From Hyposmocoma kahamanoa (taxonomy: Eukaryota > Arthropoda > Insecta > Lepidoptera > Cosmopterigidae), in the NCBI RefSeq assembly GCF_003589595.1, contig NW_020654422.1, forward strand, positions 6,816,338 to 6,880,337: 64,000 nt of DNA, read 5' to 3'. Positions 1-11,700 of the stretch are shown here, in pieces (position 1 is the first letter of the stretch; each line of letters opens with the position of its first letter). A model generated the notes under the pieces. It worked only from the letters and a program-made list of their open reading frames with translations, did not search any database and had not been told where the DNA came from. The position numbers and the translations under genes are program-made.

Positions 1-52
<52 letters not shown>

Positions 53-107
53 AGCGCACACTTGTGCGCACACACACAGATAGAAAGAGAGAGAGAGAGA
101 GAGAGAG
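1..107. repeat. CA and GA microsatellites
   Basis: A nearly pure CA dinucleotide run fills the first 48 bases, followed by a degenerate CA tract and a GA run near 89-107. The open frame through it (Arg-Glu repeats) is a by-product of the repeat and is not a gene. Confidence 0.95.
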
Positions 108-655
108 GAGAGAGCATTATAAACAGTACTCACTTTCACATCAACACACAACGAAGCTTTACAGTTAGTTTCAATTTTGTTGCCGGCAGGAAGAACAATG
201 AATCGACAGTTATAATAACCACTATGTTGAATACAATACGTTATCCTCATTTAGCTTCATACAACATGATGTGATTCAATTGTGATGATCAGAAGTTGCA
301 ACGTATATTTCGCTAAATTATTCATCACATAACTTTGCCGAAGTAGTTAAATAAACTAACACACGTAACATATCTTAATAAATAAAATAATGTAGACAGT
401 CAGAAGTTACTTGAAATAAGTCAATGTTAAATATAATCCCAATTTATGTATACTTTTCTACTCTATTCGCATTGACGAATTCAGTATAAGTATATAAGTA
501 CGCACAGCCACGTACGGGGGCTGGTCGTTTTTTACCCGCTTCATAATCTTCGTAAGTAATTAAGCTTCGTAATCCTTCTATAATACCGTATATTAAGAAT
601 TTTCAAAAACATCGAGCCCTCGGCAGCGACACTATCACCCACAAATTGCCCAGTG
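108..655. other. AT-rich stretch, nothing recognised
   Basis: No coding signal longer than chance, no tRNA-like box and no recognisable repeat was seen on either strand. Confidence 0.5.
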
Positions 656-673
656 ATGCCCTTTCGATCCGTA

Positions 674-1032
674 CCGAAGGATACGGGTGTTGGTGAAATT
701 ACAAGCACTTGACACTTATCAACTTATGTCTCAGGGTGACGGGCGCAGTGGCAGTGCCCATCGGAACTTTGTGACTTAAAACTCTAAGCGCGTTTGCTCA
801 CTGTATCCGATTCGTATTAGTTCCGAATCCGAGACTATGCAAATCTAGGAAATTCGAACCCACTTCGGATGTCGCTAGTGCACTAATGAGAAAACACGAA
901 TATCCCTTGTACACCTACAGATAAAGTGATCCGTGACATTTCGGACCGTCGGAAGCGGACGTAGTGCTCAAACGCACTAGAAGTGTCGCTTACCACCATG
1001 TGCACGATTGTTCGTCCCGTCACTTGGTAGAA
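674..1032 (+). repeat. Family A repeat copy, interrupted
   Basis: The left part (about 674-788) matches the family A core (GGTGAAATTACA, then CTCAGGGTGACGGGCGCAGT). The right part (976-1032) matches its 3' portion (GTCGCTTACCACC, then TTCGTCCCGTCACTTG). The two parts are separated by an inserted element at 789-975. Family A recurs about 17 times in the window and is the main interspersed repeat. It has no coding capacity; its A-rich 3' end suggests a SINE or the 3' region of a LINE. Confidence 0.8.
789..975. mobile_element. 187-bp inverted-repeat element inside family A
   Basis: The segment interrupts family A. Its ends are imperfect inverted repeats: it starts CGCGTTTGCTCACTG and ends GTGCTCAAACGC, with similarity reaching about 50 bp inward. 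Flanks ACTCTAAG and ACTAGAAG (6 of 8 bases equal) could be a decayed 8-bp target duplication. It is too short to code, so it is best described as a MITE-like non-autonomous DNA transposon. The superfamily is not certain. Confidence 0.5.
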
Positions 1033-1035
1033 ATT

Positions 1036-2289
1036 ATTGTTTTCATACCAAATACCCCTTTACTGGTCAATAAACCTTTATTATTTATAGCGTTCGCGTA
1101 TCGTTCTAAAATTTCGAAAAGGTGGAAATTTTTTGAAATATTTTTAAAGAATAAAAATTTAGTAACAAATACAAAAGAAATATTAATTAAACATAAGGTG
1201 AGCAAAGGTGGACTTGTCTGTAAAAGAGATCTCTTCCAGCCAATCCAAGGCGGTGAGAGCTGTTAACGCTGAACTTATTAATAACATCGATGAAGCAGTG
1301 GCGCTATTACCTAACGTTTCGTTTGTAACGATATTTTTTTTATAAAATTTTATATCGAATCATTCACACGACAGATTTTATTTGTAACGGTCGTTCGTGC
1401 CAATACACGAATATTTAACCACAGAAAATAAAATCATTCGATTCGCCCCGTGTTACATAGAGCTTATTATAGGCAGGAAACAAAATGGAGAATGGACAAG
1501 AATTTGACCACAGTTACAGACACACACTCTAACAATAGCAAAAGTCAAAAACGGACAACAGCATGCATTTGTGCGCAGACAAATAAAAGATTACTGATAC
1601 TTACTTTGTATTTATAACACTTATTATTAGAAAAACATATAGTATAGAACGTCAAAAAAAACAATGATTACAAAGAGAGTTCAGAAAGAAAATGCGCTTT
1701 CAAACTTTTTTCAACCGTTTCTTAAAGGAAGCATTAGAGGCACTGGCCTGGACGTGAAAAGAGAGTTTCTTCCACAAGTGCGTTGCACAAGAAGAGAAAA
1801 AGTTATAAAGAAAACTGTATTATATGTGGAACGAAGGAGCATCTTTAAGCGGATGGTAGGGAGCATTATCTGGAACCGGAGACGAAGGTAGGAAGGGGAG
1901 TTAGGGTCATGAAGTATATTAAAAAGTCAAATTAATAGTCTAAACAATACTTTTTTTGTAAAAAATACCTTTTTTTTAATGTGAACATATGTCCATGGCC
2001 CAACACTAGCTACAATCTACTACCGAGGAACAAAACGTTGGTGACACTCCCAACCGCCAGATAGCGCTTAATAAATCAATGTGAAACATAGAAGCGAATT
2101 GCTCGAGAATTTCATGTAAAATTGTGTAAATTTAGTAATTATTATTACTACCTAACAAAAAACAATTACATACCTGTTTGTGACAGGAGTTGGTAGAAGT
2201 ACCAGTCGATAATGTAAAATTACTGTTGTTATTTTCAAAAATACTCTACGGGAATATTTATAGCGATTGACGAACCTCTTTGTATAAAA
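1036..2289. other. AT-rich stretch, nothing recognised
   Basis: Only short chance frames occur, for example a basic 75-codon frame at 1664-1891 with no recognisable domain. No repeat of the families found elsewhere was seen. Confidence 0.45.
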
Positions 2290-2480
2290 ATTTCATTTTG
2301 TTTGCATAAGTTAACCTGTTAGCGCTAGCGATGGCGCAGCGGCGGGCGTGAGAGGAGGTCGCGCGACCTACCCACACATCTTCATTAGCCAGCCGTAATG
2401 TCGCTCCAGGGAAATACACCTAATGTCGCCGCACCCCGCGCCCCGCTCTGCCAAATAAACCTATTATCTCGGCCTTAGGC
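2290..2480. promoter_or_regulatory. GC-richer island, possible conserved non-coding DNA
   Basis: This block is clearly richer in G and C than its surroundings, matches no repeat in the window and lacks a convincing frame. It contains several TAAT/ATTA-type sequences (CATTAGCC, CGTAATG, CTAATG) that homeodomain proteins often bind. Calling it regulatory is inference; it could be an unrecognised repeat or a non-coding exon. Confidence 0.2.
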
Positions 2481-2612
2481 CTAATGGTTTGAATGCTCTA
2501 TATTTTATCGAAAAACTCAAAGTTCACTTTTATAACTTTGAAAAAAAAGCAGTGATTGCAACTTTTACTTTTTAATCATTGGATAAAAGGTCTATCCTTT
2601 TCTATTCTTTTC

Positions 2613-2908
2613 TTTTGTGACATCAAGTGACGAGATAAACAAGTCATGCATCTGGTGGTAAAGAACACGCCAGTCCATAGCTGTTCCATTACCACTCAGT
2701 GCTTTAAATCGCAAAGATCTGAGGGGCACTGCCACTGCGCCCTTCAACCTGAGATATAAATTGACAAGTCCCATGTGCCTGTATTTTCACCAGCACCCTT
2801 CAAAACCGGAACGTAGTAATGCTCACATTACTGCTTGGCAGCTGAAATAGGTAAGATGGCAGTACTTCTCTGGACGAAATCTTTAGGAGAAGCTCTCCTG
2901 CTACTAAA
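2613..2908 (-). repeat. Family A repeat copy, near full length
   Basis: Read on the minus strand it begins TTTAGTAGCAGGAGAGCTTC, runs through the family core (TCAGATCTTTGCGATTTAAAGC) in diverged form and ends CACTTGATGTCACAAAAGA. The 60-codon frame inside it is repeat-derived. Confidence 0.85.
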
Positions 2909-2912
2909 GTCT

Positions 2913-4740
2913 TTATTATCAGTTACAGGTTCGCAGGTTTCATTATAGTACCTATAAAGCCCTGAAAACGCGGCAAATTTTACTTTGTTCTTACGATATT
3001 TGCTCCAAAGTAAGTTTTGTCAATTTTAGACAATTCCGTAAGTTTTTCGCAGCAACAATTGAGATTTCATGAGACATTCGAAATTAAAACTTTGCTAGCA
3101 AAATGTAGAAATTCCAAATGTTGTTCACTCGTGTGGATTCCTGATTCTACTAATTTGCGCAACTTTTTCTTTTTCGTGATTAAAACTTTTTGATTTTTCG
3201 TTGAATTTATAAATTTTCTTCTACCTACATATTAAGTATACGAATCCAAATATGATTCAGTATTCAAAAGCAAAATATTGCAGTTTTGCATCATGTTGAA
3301 TGCAAGCAGTTAAAGTAGAAAGACAATGCCTTAAGTCTTGGCGGGCCGCGTTGGCAAGGGTCGGTGGAGTCAGATAATGTCACCATAACAGATTATGTCT
3401 TGGCAACGGCTCCGTACTCTTTTTCTACATTTGGACAGTCACTATTTTATTGCTTCATAACTCTAAGCTATTTGGTTTGCACGTAAAGAATACTGTTTTT
3501 ACCCTGAAGAATCAAAAGCAGTTTCGTAGAACTCGTTTGAAATATGTTAAAAAGCAAAGTTATTTCAACCTGTTTTAAACAAATGTCCGAAGAACAGCAA
3601 AAAATAAATATACATATATATTATGCGTATATACCTAATATTTACGCATAGTATATATGTATATTAATAATAACTGAAATAAATATAGCATTTCAAAATG
3701 TTCATGTGTTTTTTTATATAAAAATATTGTTCAAATAATAGCTGTAACTTGCACCTTTTCTAATAGCATTAAATAGGTGTGTATGCTCAACGTCAATGTC
3801 AAAACAAAAATGAGATGGGGTTTCGTTAGTTATAGAAATGCTATAGGTTTATTCTTCGACATTTTCAAAGCTGTGACTATGACCACCACGTCGCTGTCAA
3901 GGGTACGAGGTCAACGAGGTCTGCAATTGACGTGGGCGTCCTTTAATGTTCAATTCAGGTCCATTTATGTTTAGAGTTTATATTAATGACAGACTTTGCT
4001 TCATATGAGGTATTGAACATGTGATTGACAGTTTTCTGGTGATACTTCCATATTATCTAAAGTTCAAACGCAAATATATAATTATGTGGGCAATGCTGTT
4101 TTCAAGGTAGTGAGATTGGTTTACAGTCAATAACCGTCTTATACAAGAAGAAACTATTTCTATCAAATTATCTTTACTGAACGGTCGACATCATAGATAT
4201 AGGAAAGTGGTCGACATACAACCACTTCATAGTTGGAAATCAAAAAATGCCCGTATTAACATAGTTAGACAAGTAGTGCAACTCTCGGCTATTCGGCGCG
4301 TCAATGCCTATATGTTGTTCGGAACGTAGGATTGTCACATTATTATTTTAATTGTACGTACAGGTTTATATTCATATATATATATATTTACATATATATC
4401 CTTCTTACCTTTCCTCCGACATCATGGTCGGAGCGCTTAGTCAGCGGATATGGTAAGTTTATACCTTATTATTATATTCTATTTGCACCTTATTGAGTGT
4501 GATCGGGTTCCGTCAGACACATTGAGTGTTTGCGAAGTTCCACCTCACGAGTTTCTACATCTCCGAGTATGTGTGTGTACAATTTGCAAAATATAATTTG
4601 AAAATAATAAGTAGTAGCAATATAATAATATACTCAAAGTATATTGAGAGAAAAACGCCTTGAATTGGAGAAATAGCAAAATCAACTATTAAAGTAGTTG
4701 CTCCTAAATTAATGTTAGGCGCTATTTATGAAAATGAATC
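2913..4740. other. AT-rich stretch with small hairpins
   Basis: No gene was recognised. It contains a hairpin at 3608-3664 and a TA-rich tract near 4373-4400. Confidence 0.45.
3608..3664. repeat. Imperfect inverted repeat (hairpin)
   Basis: Arms 3608-3628 and 3644-3664 are inverted copies matching at 20 of 21 bases, with a 15-bp loop. They are AT-rich and could be part of a small MITE or simple-sequence DNA. Confidence 0.7.
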
Positions 4741-4744
4741 TTCA

Positions 4745-4942
4745 TGCGTGAACAGCCACCCTTCGAGGTGGATGATTTTCTTCAAAATGAAATGGGACCA
4801 CCATGAAAGTACCCCCTTTCCAACAAAAAAAGAATCATGAAAATCGGTTCACAAATACCGGAGTTATCGCGGAACATACATACAAAAAAAGAACATACAG
4901 TCGAATTGAAAACCTCCTCCTTTTTTGAAGTCGGTTAAAAAA
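4745..4942 (+). repeat. RTE-type LINE tail or derived SINE
   Basis: The block contains GGGACCACCATGAAAGTACC, CTTTCCAAC, AAAATCGGTTCA and ends TTTTTTGAAGTCGGTTAAAA. This is a tail widespread in Lepidoptera that I associate with RTE-like LINEs (established knowledge, family name uncertain). Related copies lie at 34553-34797 (+) and 42840-43010 (-). Confidence 0.65.
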
Positions 4943-6694
4943 TTAATTTTTAAAATAATTTGAAAATGTTAAATTTCATGGTCTTCCTTTTATTTAAGAT
5001 GCTATGTTATTTAGAAGATAACTGTCCTTACAACTGAGGCTTTCGATCAGTATAATAAAAATACAAGTGTTTTAAGAATTTTGAATGCAGTTCGAGTTAT
5101 TTTAAAATCAAAATGAAGTCATCTTTCAGTAAAATTTTCTATTTAGGGTACTTTCCTTCCGTGTAACGCGCAATATATATAAGTATAGTATGCTTTGTCA
5201 ACTGTAGTACGTACATTTCATATTTTTGTATCAGCTTGACGGGTTGGTACATATCAATTATGGGAGTATGATTATAAAATAGAAATGAAATGACGAACAA
5301 TTCTGAATTCCAGGCTATTTGAACAAACATCAATAAACACATCTACTATTTAATTTCATTTTTTCAACACCGACCGAACGCTGCAGTTCTAAAATGAATG
5401 GTGCATGTGACGACTCTCGCTGTGCAACTCGAATACGCTGCAAGATTATGCGAATGTGTGCGTCCGTACACGGCGCGCGGCAGGCGCGCATACACACAGG
5501 CCGCGCTACTACGTTTGTATGAATTGTATGAAGTTACATTACTTGTCTTATGCCATTTATTTGTGGACCCTATTACCAAATTGCAATAGGGTTCACAAAT
5601 AATAAAGTTATCAAAACGTCTAAGCTTACACTATGTTCAGACCTTAGCGGCTTCAATGAAAAAAAAACTACAAGAAAGTCCTATGGGAAATCCCGCTGGC
5701 ATTACTTTATTTTACCTATTTCCGCAATTGGATGATGTATGGTATTTTGCTTTTGAGGAAATGCTGCCGACATTTATATAATCTTTATTGTGCTGCTGTT
5801 CAGGCAATTTACAAACTGTGCCCTAGAGTGCTTCTAAGAAACAAGGATAAAGAAATTAATATTCTTACTTACTTCGACGCCACAAATCCACTGACGAACA
5901 ATTTTGAAGACTTTTTATATAATTTAGTTACTGATAAAACGAGAAGATTTTTGAGTTTTAAGCATTTACGTTAAAAGGATTAGGAGATACGTAGGTAAGT
6001 TTTATAAGTTTCAAGTTGTGCTCGAGTTTATATAGCGTCTGGAGTTAAATATCGCGAAACTAGTTGTGAGGTGGCTTCGTAAGCTATCTGAGTATAAATG
6101 CGGTGAAAGTAGTGGTAATTATGGTAATAAATCTAAAAATGTGGTGGAAAACATGACTTAATGCAGTTGCGTCGCAAGACAATTCAATCAATTCGAAATG
6201 GCTCGTCAAATAGACGATTGGGGTCCACTTATCTGAAAAGGGTACATCTGACCTCCATCTTCATTATGCTGAAGATTAAACAATGCTCTTTAAATCTGTT
6301 CGTTACAACATAGAGCTGGCATAGAAATGGTTGAGTGTTTACGCCAACTAATTTATTGGCGTGAAACCTCTTTAGACAAATTATAACATACTTTTAAACA
6401 TTTTTGTTCCACCTAAAACATTGACCTACCAACAAAACCTAAAAAGAAATTAACAGTCGTTACGCGACAAAATCTTTTTGGAATCTTTTTTACATGCCTG
6501 CTCTTTGGACGGTCGTGCAATAATTAAAGCTTTAACCGACATCGACATGAAATAAATTATAGAACAGGCGCTTATCGTTTTTAAGGTTTGACCAATATGT
6601 TGTGTAGTACGTAATGACATTCTGACCAAGGAAAAGATACTAATATAATATGAAAAAGTTGTATGGTAGAACCTTTGCCTACCCAAATGAATAG
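4943..6694. other. AT-rich stretch, no gene recognised
   Basis: It holds a GC-richer patch at about 5400-5520, a hairpin at 5559-5600, and unremarkable frames at 5398-5974 with no recognisable domain. Confidence 0.4.
5559..5600. repeat. Hairpin with 16-bp arms
   Basis: Arms 5559-5574 and 5585-5600 are inverted copies (15 of 16 bases) around a 10-bp loop. No associated frame or T-run indicates a terminator, so it is noted only as structure. Confidence 0.7.
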
Positions 6695-6943
6695 GTGAAA
6701 ACCATTGACTTACAATTATATGGACGTCGGGTCCAAAGTCGGGTAAAAAGTGTCCGCACTTGTAAGGCGCTAAAATCGTATACAGAGCGCGACACTCCGC
6801 TTTAGTCTTCATTTGTTCTACGGACAGCGCGATACTGCGATGACATAACAATTTAAATTTCGAATAGGTTGACTTGGGACATTTTTTTCGTAGTTTTTGT
6901 ATTAGACCCGTCGTCCATTTATTTGTAAGTCAATGGTGAAAAC
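6695..6943. mobile_element. hAT-like MITE with perfect 8-bp target duplication
   Basis: The 233-bp element (6703-6935) begins CATTGACTTAC and ends GTAAGTCAATG, with inverted ends of about 32 bp. GTGAAAAC flanks it exactly on both sides (6695-6702 and 6936-6943). An 8-bp duplication and CA...TG ends fit the hAT superfamily; P elements also make 8-bp duplications. A second copy in reverse orientation is at 32993-33219. It has no transposase and would rely on an enzyme made elsewhere. The 133-codon frame across it is not a gene. Confidence 0.88.
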
Positions 6944-8540
6944 TTATAAAAAAAACAGGTCGACAAATGTCAATAACAAACTAAAACAAAAAGTAAATAA
7001 AAATCATTGCACTCTCGCACAGCCTTCAATTTTTATCATTCAATATAATATAGAAATATTTAATGATAAAAATAGTTCTCTCATTCCGCATGACATCTTC
7101 ATCAAGTGATCTCAACTATTTTACTGTAGCACTTTCCAAATGCCCTTTGGATCCAGCTCCCGATGTAAATATTCTTTCTTGAATATTAACGCCCTACCTA
7201 ATAGTATGAATACTAATGGCATTAATTGAGTACGTAAATGTACTAAAAGCATATTCAGTACCATAAATGAGTAATGAACCCATTACATTTACTACTTCAA
7301 GCCACACATAAAACCACTCACTCAAACTTTAACATGAATTGTAATATCCGAAATTTCGGCCAGCCTTAGCCCAGGTCTATGTTAGACGGCTCCAGGTGTA
7401 ACGGAGAACGGCACAGGCACATCGCGTATAATTGAGCCCATAAATCCGCTGCGACCCGCGCCAGCTCAGACCGAGACGCGACAATTAAATCACCTTGAAT
7501 CATGGAATCCCACTAATTACACAGCTTTTTTATTAGCCTATAATTTTGCGTTTGTTTACGCATCTAAATGTTCGGTGTTATTTTCAGAAGAGAAACCTTT
7601 TTTCAAAGAAATAAATTGGGTTGGAAATAGAATTCTTAATTAATAAATTCAGATTTTTCTTGCAAATGCATATTTACAAAACCTAACGAACTTTTATAAG
7701 GGAGAGAATAATGTAATTAAATATCGACATTCATTTAATTAGCAATTGTAATTAGCATATAAATAATAATTACAGATTTAAATCCGCTTATATAGACTAG
7801 ACGGCGTCTAGACGCCTATTTTTGCTTGTGGTTTCTGATTTGTTTTTATTATTTTGATGTGTGATACCTTCAATATGTCATTGAAGCCGGTATAAAATTT
7901 AAACCATCATCAAATTTACAAATAAATGAAGGGATCACATAAAAGCATGCGAGTGCAATAAACCGACTTTATCTTCGGGTGCTGTTGTGTCATTAAGGCT
8001 ACGCGAACTCGTAACCCTTTGATGTCGGTCGTAACTTGTTTATAGTATAACGCCCAAAATTAGAAAGCTGTAGGTATGAATAAATTATCATATACACACA
8101 GGTGAAGAATGCTCTAAACTCCATTTCAAATTAAAGAAATGGCGTTCTAAGAACAGGCCCATATCGCTCTATGTAACGTAATACTTATTACCTGTGCACG
8201 CAAGCCCACACAGGAACCTTGTTCAGTCAGAGTTTGACTCCCAGATCGTTTACACAGACTTTGCGTGCGTTGGATAAGCGACCCCGGATGCACGTACAGC
8301 ACCGTCCCTGTTGGCACGCTCACTTCCCATTGTGTATTCTAAGAACAATTAAGATTCGTTTTATTCAAGTTTAATAGTCATATTATTTAATACTCATATT
8401 ATTATTATTATTACTACTACTATTGGAGTGGCTTTATTCAAGGTCTATGCAGCGCCTCATCACTGCGACCATTAACTGACCTGTCGCGATTACCAACAAT
8501 TACAGTTATGACCCATAACTCATAACTTATGAGCCAAGGC
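6944..8540. other. AT-rich stretch with a GC-richer block
   Basis: No gene was recognised. Positions 7340-7510 and 8180-8340 are GC-richer and single-copy in this window; the first contains CATGGAATCCCACTAATTAC and other ATTA motifs. They may be regulatory, but this is not supported by anything stronger. Confidence 0.3.
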
Positions 8541-9160
8541 CAACTGTTAATGAAGGATTTTCTTGGCTTCGGCAGGTTTTATGTCCTCTTCTTGTGGCCT
8601 GTGCCTTCCTAGTACGAAGCTTCGTACACCCATCAAGAGGCAGCAATGGGTAAGGAGATTGAGAGAAGTGTCATTTGTCTCGTGGCATCTACACTCTCTA
8701 TTTTCTCTCTGCCCAAGATTTCACATGTGCTTGTTCAAGTCACTGTGCCCTGTAAAGGCTTTAGTCAGCATTCTGATGCCATTTCCTTTCCATAGCAACT
8801 ATACAGTGTTTAGCTCTGTAAGTAGTTATCAGGGCTTTTGAATGCCCAATACCCTTGACCTGAAGCCAGACATCTCGGGAGATATGTGTGTTTTAATTCA
8901 GCAGTGAGCATCGCCAGGCTGTATGCTGTCTCTATAAAGGGTTCGGGACAAATGAAGGCCTCTCTAGCACCGGCCTTTGCCATGCTCATCCGCTGTCTTT
9001 TACCCTCAATGTCAGAATGGCTTGGAACACAGCTCAAAAATACTTTATTCCTTACCCCGAGAGTATCTAGTACAGTTACACAGTACTTTACAATACTCAA
9101 TATCCATATAATAAGTGACAGAAGGCACTGCTCTTGTAAATACTCAACAGTTTAACACTA
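8540..9160 (-). pseudogene. LINE relic: RNase H domain and C-terminus
   Basis: On the minus strand the 96-residue frame at 9100-8810 contains VFLSCVPSHSDIEG, which matches the conserved RNase H segment of I/R1-type LINEs (usual form WVPGHSGIEGNE). FICPEPF follows, then SGQGYWAFKSPDNYLQ. Past a stop, in shifted frames, the region 8810-8540 continues with residues resembling the family's cysteine/histidine tail (TGH..LNKHM, CHE, LMGVR, QEEDIKPAE). The Asn and Asp of the RNase H motif are altered and there are stops and frameshifts, so this is a dead fragment. The opposite-strand frames at 8563-8841 and 8886-9155 are shadows. Confidence 0.75.
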
Positions 9161-9924
9161 CACTTTTGAAAAATGTGCAAACGACGAAATGGTTTATACT
9201 TAACTAAAACTCTTATTGGATAATGAATTTGACACTGTAGAGGAATTTCATTCGAAGAAATTGTAATTTTATTTTATTACACGTCGTTGTAATTTGATTA
9301 TATTTTGTGTTTTTTTTAGTTACACCATTTTGTTTTATATTAACTATTATTGTACGATCAGGTTATCATTGTATTTTAAATTGTAATAATATGTATGTAT
9401 GTACATACTTTAAGTCAAATGTTTTAAGCTTTAGGAAGAACAGATAAAATCTTAATATCTTCTAAGCATTTTGAAGAGCACTAAACTTGCTTTTGTTTAT
9501 CAGCACTACATGTCTTAACAATCATTGCTCGAAATTCAATACTTGCCGAAAACGTGCAAATTATGTTAACGTTTCTCTTCCCCCAAAAGAGCGTTAGTGG
9601 AACAGTGTCGTTCTTAGAAAGGTTAATTGATGCATACCTCGTGTTCTCAAGATCTCACAATTGTCTGTTTGAGTTAAAGTGACATCTCTTTAAAATTCTT
9701 TAAAGTAATTTCTTTGCCTGTTTTATAGACTGAGAGATTGTAGTGTTAATTTTTTAGATTATGAATTAATGCTTTAAGACCCTCTCCCTCAGTGTTCCTC
9801 TTACTCCACCTGACCCTATATGAAATAAAATATTCTATTCTTTAAATTCAAAAGTTATTCAATAAAATCCTCTTAACTGATCTTTCTCCCTTTAAACCTT
9901 TCGCAGCAACCTTTTCCTGCTAGA
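9161..9924. other. AT-rich stretch, nothing recognised
   Basis: No coding, tRNA-like or repeat signal could be supported. Confidence 0.5.
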
Positions 9925-10862
9925 TTTTTTTAAATATAATATCAAGTGAGGGGACGAACAAGTCGTCCGCCTGATGTTAAACTACACGCCTGTTCATAAC
10001 AGTTACAGTACCACTCAGAGCTTTAAATAGCAAAGATCTGGGGGGCACTTTTTTTTTTGGTAATCCGGGGGAATCTGCTTACAGATACCCCGGCCCGGCG
10101 GCGGCAGCGCCGGGGTAATGTGGGACTGGGCTGAACCCTGAAGGGGAGCAGCCCGACCGCACTAAGCCCCTGGAGTGTTCCTCCTCTCCGTTGTAGGTGG
10201 GGGTACAGGTACGCTGTTGCACCCGTCTGCGCCCCCACCAGCGGCTGGCCGCGCCCTGCGCAGCCCCTCCTCGAGAAGGGAGACACATCGGTCCCCCGAC
10301 TCCGAATGTGAGGCTCGCCGAACACCAGACGAGCCTTCCAGCCCGGGCCCCTTTATGCTGGGTAACGAACTCCCCCGAGTCCGCTGCCCAGGGTCCATGG
10401 GGGGCCAGGACAGCATCCACTCAACTGTGAAGTTCAGTGGCTGCTCCCCCAGCCCCCGCGGCGGATCTGATGGCAGGCTCCGCCGCAACACCTAACGCGC
10501 TTCCGCGCGGACTCTCCGAAGAGAGTCCCTTGGAGCGCCCACCACGGGCCAACCGCCCACGTTCGGCCGCGGAGGATAGGACGAGCGGCAACGACACACC
10601 GATACGTCTCTTCCCCCGCGGCCCTCCACCAAACGAGCCCAGCGCGGAACGCCCTCCTCCTCGGGCCAGCCTACCACCATCGGCCGGCCCTGTAGGTTCC
10701 TCTTAGCTTCACCGTGGGATGAAATCGACCACGGCTACTAGAGCCCCCCGCCGGGAACCCCTTCCGGGGGGTGAGGGTTGGGGGGGGTTCCGAGAGGGAC
10801 CTGCCACAGCGCCCGTCAACCTGAGACATAAGTCGAAAAGTCCCATGTGCCTGTAATTTAAC
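9925..10862 (-). repeat. Family A repeat copy split by a GC-rich insert
   Basis: The 3' part (minus strand) occupies 9925-10048 and the 5' part 10803-10862, with the copy broken inside the GGGGCACTGCCACTGCG segment. Before the insertion it would have been a 5'-truncated copy of about 185 bp. Confidence 0.8.
10049..10802 (-). mobile_element. GC-rich retroposed insert with poly(A) end
   Basis: About 754 bp of strongly GC-rich DNA sits inside family A. On the minus strand it ends in CCCCGGATTACC followed by ten A residues (10058-10049), the hallmark of a non-LTR retrotransposon or SINE 3' end. Overlapping frames of 60-113 codons on both strands have no recognisable domain and look like GC-driven chance frames. 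It contains a self-complementary tract GGACTCTCTTCGGAGAGTCC near 10510-10530. At most 2 bp of the target are shared at the two junctions, so no target duplication is evident. It may be the 3' UTR of an R1-like LINE; that is a guess. Confidence 0.65.
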
Positions 10863-11039
10863 CTTTTTAATTAACCTTTAAAGTGTTAGTATTGACATTG
10901 ATTTTGACCATCAAAGTTTGTTTATTTCTTTTAAATAACAAATGTGCAAATCTAATTACCATGTACCGTACATGTCACGTCATGATTGTCAAGCAGATTT
11001 ATTTATATAGCATATAGTTTTTAGACGTATTTCTTGTTC

Positions 11040-11150
11040 ATAGAGATTTAGTTTTACTGCCATGTCAGACAGTCGTGATCATGGAACCTGTATATAAATG
11101 TAAATCTCGAAACGTTGATTTGTTTGAAAGAACAAATATACTCGAGGTAG
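11040..11150 (+). repeat. Repeat with the CCCGAAACGTCGG core, diverged
   Basis: It contains CTCGAAACGTTGATTTGTTT, AACAAATA and AAAAAATAGTTTCATT in the same order as copies at 17995-18140 and 35790-35922. The family is old and its type is unknown. Confidence 0.55.
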
Positions 11151-11339
11151 ATCCAAAAAATAGTTTCATTGACGATGTATAGCAACCGAGAATACCTTAG
11201 AACTCGTTATAATATTAGTCCTTGTAAATGTTCTATGTAAATATACGTCTTATGTACTCACGTTTTTTAGATCGGTTAAATTATTCGGAAATAAATTTAT
11301 ATAATATAACGTACTTAAAATAAAAAAAATAGATTGTAT

Positions 11340-11700
11340 TCAAAGTCAAAGAATCTTTATTTCATTGGTAAGCAAATTACACTTGAAGTCACGTTGATTA
11401 AACTCTACTCCTCATTCGAAATACAGAGTCCCCTGAGAAGAATGAGCAAGAAACTCTAGGGGTTGCTCTTTGTTATGATTTGTAATAAATAAATATTTTT
11501 AAGCATTTATCATTTACAATAGTTATTTTAAACATAGATCGAGACAACCTTTAAGAGCTAAATGATTTTTGGATGACAAAAATCAGTTAGTCATCCAAGT
11601 ACGCAAAAGCTATATTTTTAGCTTACTTTACCTTTAAAATAGTGTAAAGTTTTTGTTTCACTGTAGTTATAAACCTCGGGAATGGCAATTTTTTAATATT
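11340..11700 (-). repeat. LINE 3'-UTR family copy
   Basis: On the minus strand it carries GCAATTCCC-like 5' sequence, a CTCATTCTTCTCAGG segment and ends GCTTACCAATGAAATAAAG followed by an A/T-rich tail. Copies with the same order lie at 18655-18937, 21300-21465, 36290-36405 and 37015-37205. The polyadenylation-like AATAAAG at the end and absence of coding sequence fit a LINE 3' UTR; the LINE clade is unknown. Confidence 0.65.

Noticed and set aside
5364..5589. Overlapping 63- and 71-codon frames at a GC-richer patch
   Set aside because: Mirror frames of the same DNA with no domain; they end in a hairpin.
6450..6851. 133-codon frame as a gene
   Set aside because: It runs across the left end of the 233-bp MITE and has no recognisable domain.
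10079..10706. Proline/arginine-rich proteins from overlapping frames
   Set aside because: Frames are open on both strands and in several phases because of high GC; no domain, and the DNA is a retroposed insert.
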